Shown one piece after another: positions 7,214 through 11,548 of a stretch of 11,548 nt of DNA. The position numbers and the translations under genes are program-made. A model generated the notes under the pieces. It was not told where the DNA came from. It did not search any database and saw only the letters and a program-made list of their open reading frames with translations. Position 1 is the first letter of the stretch. Every line of letters begins with the position of its first letter. Source of the stretch: Legionellales bacterium (lineage in GTDB: Bacteria > Pseudomonadota > Gammaproteobacteria > Legionellales > Legionellaceae); NCBI GenBank assembly GCA_003489505.1, contig DNMA01000119.1, forward strand, positions 1-11,548. The letters run 5' to 3'.

Positions 7214-8330
7214 TACGCAAAAGAAAACCATCGTATTGACTGGGGGCGGGACAGCAGGGCATGTTACCCCTAATATGGCCTTGATTGAAGCTTATGCAGA
7301 TACTGCTAATTTGCATTATATCGGCATGAGAGATTCTATTGAACAGACCTTAATCAAAGATACGACTATTCCTTTTTATACAATTTCTGCAGGACGTTTG
7401 CGTCGTTACATGACGCTTAAACATATTGGGGAACCCTTTAAAGTATTAAAAGGATTTTTTCAAGCTTACCGTTTATTATCTAAAATCAAACCAGATATTG
7501 TTTTTTCTAAGGGTGGCTTTGTTGCGGTGCCTGTAGTCATGGCTGCATGGTTTAAAAAAATTCCAGTAGTTGCCCATGAATCTGATATGACGCCAGGGCT
7601 TGCCAATCGTTTATGTTTTCCTTTTGTTCAAACACTTTGTGTTAATTTTCCTGAGGTCAAAAAATATTTTAAGCATCAAGACCGAGTGTATGTCACTGGA
7701 ACACCTGTTCGTCAATTTCTCATGCAAGGATCACGTGATAAGGGTTTGTCGCTGACAGGATTTGATGTCAAAAGAAAAACGATATTAGTGATTGGAGGCA
7801 GTTTAGGATCAGTGAAAATCAATGAGGTCATCCGTAAAGCGCTTCCTGAGCTTTTAAAGCAATATCAGGTGATTCATATCTGTGGCAAGGGTAATTTAAG
7901 TCAGTCATTAAAAGATACGCCCCATTATTATCAAGTCGAATTTGCGCAAAAAGAGCTAGCAGATATATTAGCCTTAAGTGATGTAGTCATTTCTCGCTCG
8001 GGTGCAAACATGTTGTATGAATTATTAACTTTAGCGAAGCCTCATGTTTTGATTCCACTGTCTAAAAAGGCCAGTCGAGGTGACCAGATTGACAATGCGC
8101 TCCATTTTGAAAAAAAAGGTGTTAGCCTTGTCATTCAAGAAAAATCTTTAAATCAAAAAACATTGATTAAAAACTTGGAAATAGCATTGGAACATCAAGA
8201 TGAATATATCCAAAAAATTAAAGAATTGAAAATGGAATCTGCAACACAAACTATTAAAGATTTGTTAGACCAAAAGATGTTAAAAAGAAGTTCAATGAAT
8301 TTAGGCTGTGATTGTAAAATGGACATATAA
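7206..8330 (+). CDS. murG: MurG-type UDP-GlcNAc transferase (Firmicutes-like form)
   Basis: This is a GT28 glycosyltransferase (EC 2.4.1.227). It adds GlcNAc from UDP-GlcNAc to lipid I, giving lipid II, at the inner face of the membrane. With the start at ATG 7206 it has 374 residues. The Gly-rich loop GGGTAGHVTPN lies at 13-23 and contains the conserved His19. SKGGF (101-105), HESDMTPGLAN (124-134), GGSLGS (197-202), SRSGANMLYE (263-272) and SKKASRGDQIDNA (286-298) follow. Several of these (SAGRLRRY, HESDMTPGLAN, SKKASRGDQ) match, from memory, the second MurG of bacilli and clostridia better than E. coli MurG. The site aaggg (7192-7196) sits 9 nt before ATG 7206 but directly against ATG 7197, so I prefer 7206. 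It overlaps nadC by 8 nt. The C-terminus has an odd tail with Cys368 and Cys370. It lies outside any visible division/cell-wall (dcw) cluster. Confidence 0.88.
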   Translation: MDSTQKKTIVLTGGGTAGHVTPNMALIEAYADTANLHYIGMRDSIEQTLIKDTTIPFYTISAGRLRRYMTLKHIGEPFKVLKGFFQAYRLLSKIKPDIVFSKGGFVAVPVVMAAWFKKIPVVAHESDMTPGLANRLCFPFVQTLCVNFPEVKKYFKHQDRVYVTGTPVRQFLMQGSRDKGLSLTGFDVKRKTILVIGGSLGSVKINEVIRKALPELLKQYQVIHICGKGNLSQSLKDTPHYYQVEFAQKELADILALSDVVISRSGANMLYELLTLAKPHVLIPLSKKASRGDQIDNALHFEKKGVSLVIQEKSLNQKTLIKNLEIALEHQDEYIQKIKELKMESATQTIKDLLDQKMLKRSSMNLGCDCKMDI

Positions 8331-10424
<2,094 letters not shown>

Positions 10425-10426
10425 TA

Positions 10427-10906
10427 ATGCATTTGCTACAAAATATATTCTTTGCGTTTGTCGTTATCCTCTTGAGTTTGGCCCCCATTCCTTCATATTT
10501 TATATATTTATGGCCTTGTTTTGTGGTCTTGTTTTTTTTCGTGATAAACGTGTATCAAGTTCGAACGGCGGTCAATTTTTGGGCATGGTTAATTGGTTTG
10601 AGTTTAGATTTATTGCATCATACCTATATGGGTTTTCATGTAGTTGCTTTGTTGTGTTTAAATTATTTTATTAGCCAATATCGACATAAGTTTTTAATGT
10701 CACCCATGGCTCAACAAATTATTTTTATCATGTTCGGGACTATGATATATTCATGTTTTAATGAGGCTTTTGACTGGAAAGGAAATGGTTACCAATTTGC
10801 AATCAGAGTTTTTGCAGTGGTTTTGGTGACCGCTTTACAATGGCCTTGGATAGTAGCTTGGCATTCGCAAAAAAGAATGGCGATGACAAGCAGAAAGCTT
10901 ATATAG
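10427..10906 (+). CDS. mreD: Rod shape-determining protein MreD
   Basis: MreD is a small integral membrane partner of MreC in the elongasome. The 159 residues consist largely of about five hydrophobic helices. The region [20 protein letters not shown] (about 60-79) matches the conserved core of the family, which usually reads G-x-x-x-D-x-L near a small G-x-H helix. ATG 10427 lies 2 nt after the mreC stop, with aagga (10416-10420) as ribosome site. MreD is poorly conserved, so the call rests on size, topology, that motif and the mreBCD order. A 90-codon open frame at 10402-10674 is a shadow in another frame. Confidence 0.92.
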   Translation: MHLLQNIFFAFVVILLSLAPIPSYFIYLWPCFVVLFFFVINVYQVRTAVNFWAWLIGLSLDLLHHTYMGFHVVALLCLNYFISQYRHKFLMSPMAQQIIFIMFGTMIYSCFNEAFDWKGNGYQFAIRVFAVVLVTALQWPWIVAWHSQKRMAMTSRKLI

Positions 10907-10922
10907 TGGAGATTTAGATTTT

Positions 10923-11548
10923 ATGACTTATCAACATATTAAACTACCTGCAATGGGTGAACGCATTGAACGTTTATCAAATGGTCAATTAAATGTTCCT
11001 GATGTACCGATGATTCCTTTTATTGAAGGTGATGGTATCGGTGTAGATGTCACACCAGCAATGCTTAAAGTGGTTGATGCAGCCGTGGAACAAGCTTATG
11101 CAGGTCAAAGAAAAATTGCTTGGTTTGAAATTTTTGCTGGTGCAAAAGCTGCAAATTTATATGGTAATCAACAATATCTGCCACAAGAAACCTTAGAAGC
11201 TTTAGATGCATTTAAAGTATCGATTAAAGGGCCACTTGAAACACCAGTTGGCGGTGGAATTCGTTCATTGAATGTTAGTATTCGCCAACAATTAGATTTA
11301 TATGCTTGTGTGCGTCCAATCCGCTATTTTAATGGTGTGCCCAGTCCTTTAAAAGAACCACAAAAAACTAATATGATTATTTTTAGAGAAAACTCTGAAG
11401 ATATCTACGCAGGTATTGAGTGGGCTGCTGATTCACCAGAAGTTGAAAAAGTTATTCATTTCTTAAAAACTGAAATGGGCGTGACTAAAATTCGTTTCCC
11501 CAAACATTGTGGAATCGGAATTAAGCCAGTTTCTCAAGAGGGTACTAC
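10923..11548 (+). CDS. icd: NADP-type isocitrate dehydrogenase, 5' part
   Basis: The first 208 codons of isocitrate dehydrogenase (EC 1.1.1.42), which oxidatively decarboxylates isocitrate to 2-oxoglutarate in the TCA cycle. The gene is cut by the window edge. The sequence parallels E. coli Icd throughout: [19 protein letters not shown] near residue 35, [20 protein letters not shown] at about 102-121, [16 protein letters not shown] and [12 protein letters not shown]. The substrate-binding residues fit with an offset of 2: Ser115 (E. coli Ser113, the AceK phosphorylation site), Asn117, Arg121, Arg131 and Arg155. Regulation by AceK phosphorylation is therefore possible, but aceK is not seen. 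The start ATG 10923 follows mreD by 16 nt, with ggag at 10908-10911 (11 nt spacing, rather long). No terminator separates it from mreD, so some cotranscription is likely. Confidence 0.97.
   Translation, partial: MTYQHIKLPAMGERIERLSNGQLNVPDVPMIPFIEGDGIGVDVTPAMLKVVDAAVEQAYAGQRKIAWFEIFAGAKAANLYGNQQYLPQETLEALDAFKVSIKGPLETPVGGGIRSLNVSIRQQLDLYACVRPIRYFNGVPSPLKEPQKTNMIIFRENSEDIYAGIEWAADSPEVEKVIHFLKTEMGVTKIRFPKHCGIGIKPVSQEGT

Overview
The window looks like ordinary chromosome from an AT-rich gammaproteobacterium. MreB and the partial isocitrate dehydrogenase read almost residue for residue like the enterobacterial proteins. The low GC and the small orphan genes would suit an intracellular lineage such as the Legionellales, but that placement is inference from style and not from a search.

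Layout. At the left (1-830) lie two small uncharacterised genes facing each other: a 59-residue protein on + (78-257) and, on -, what looks like a gene broken by a one-base frameshift (751 down to 343). A perfect 10-bp inverted repeat sits between them. A likely sigma70 promoter at 779-807 then drives a degenerate MFS transporter of the NarK-like kind (830-2353). A second, very good sigma70 promoter (2377-2406) and a leader of about 140 nt precede a tightly packed run of four genes: ppsA (PEP synthase), a CPA2 cation:proton antiporter, nadC (quinolinate phosphoribosyltransferase) and a murG homologue. Gaps are 7 nt or less, and antiporter/nadC and nadC/murG overlap, so this is probably one operon that joins gluconeogenesis, ion homeostasis, NAD synthesis and peptidoglycan precursor synthesis. 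After an AT-rich 167-nt gap comes mreB-mreC-mreD, the rod-shape operon, followed after only 16 nt by icd, which runs off the right edge.

How the genes fit together. The murG homologue and mreBCD both serve cell-wall growth: MurG makes lipid II and MreBCD positions the elongation machinery. ppsA and icd belong to central carbon metabolism and nadC to cofactor synthesis.

Most notable points. (1) The MurG protein carries the sequence signatures I associate with the second, Firmicutes-type MurG of bacilli and clostridia, not those of E. coli MurG, which suggests an acquired or paralogous enzyme. (2) mreC has no ATG near its expected N-terminus; the only usable starts are GTG/TTG codons inside mreB, while the ATG overlapping the mreB stop opens the wrong frame. 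(3) The gene at 343-751 can be restored to about 135 residues by removing one base. (4) The ppsA leader has a segment complementary to its own Shine-Dalgarno site. I see no tRNA, rRNA, CRISPR array, insertion sequence or phage gene, and no convincing new multi-gene system.
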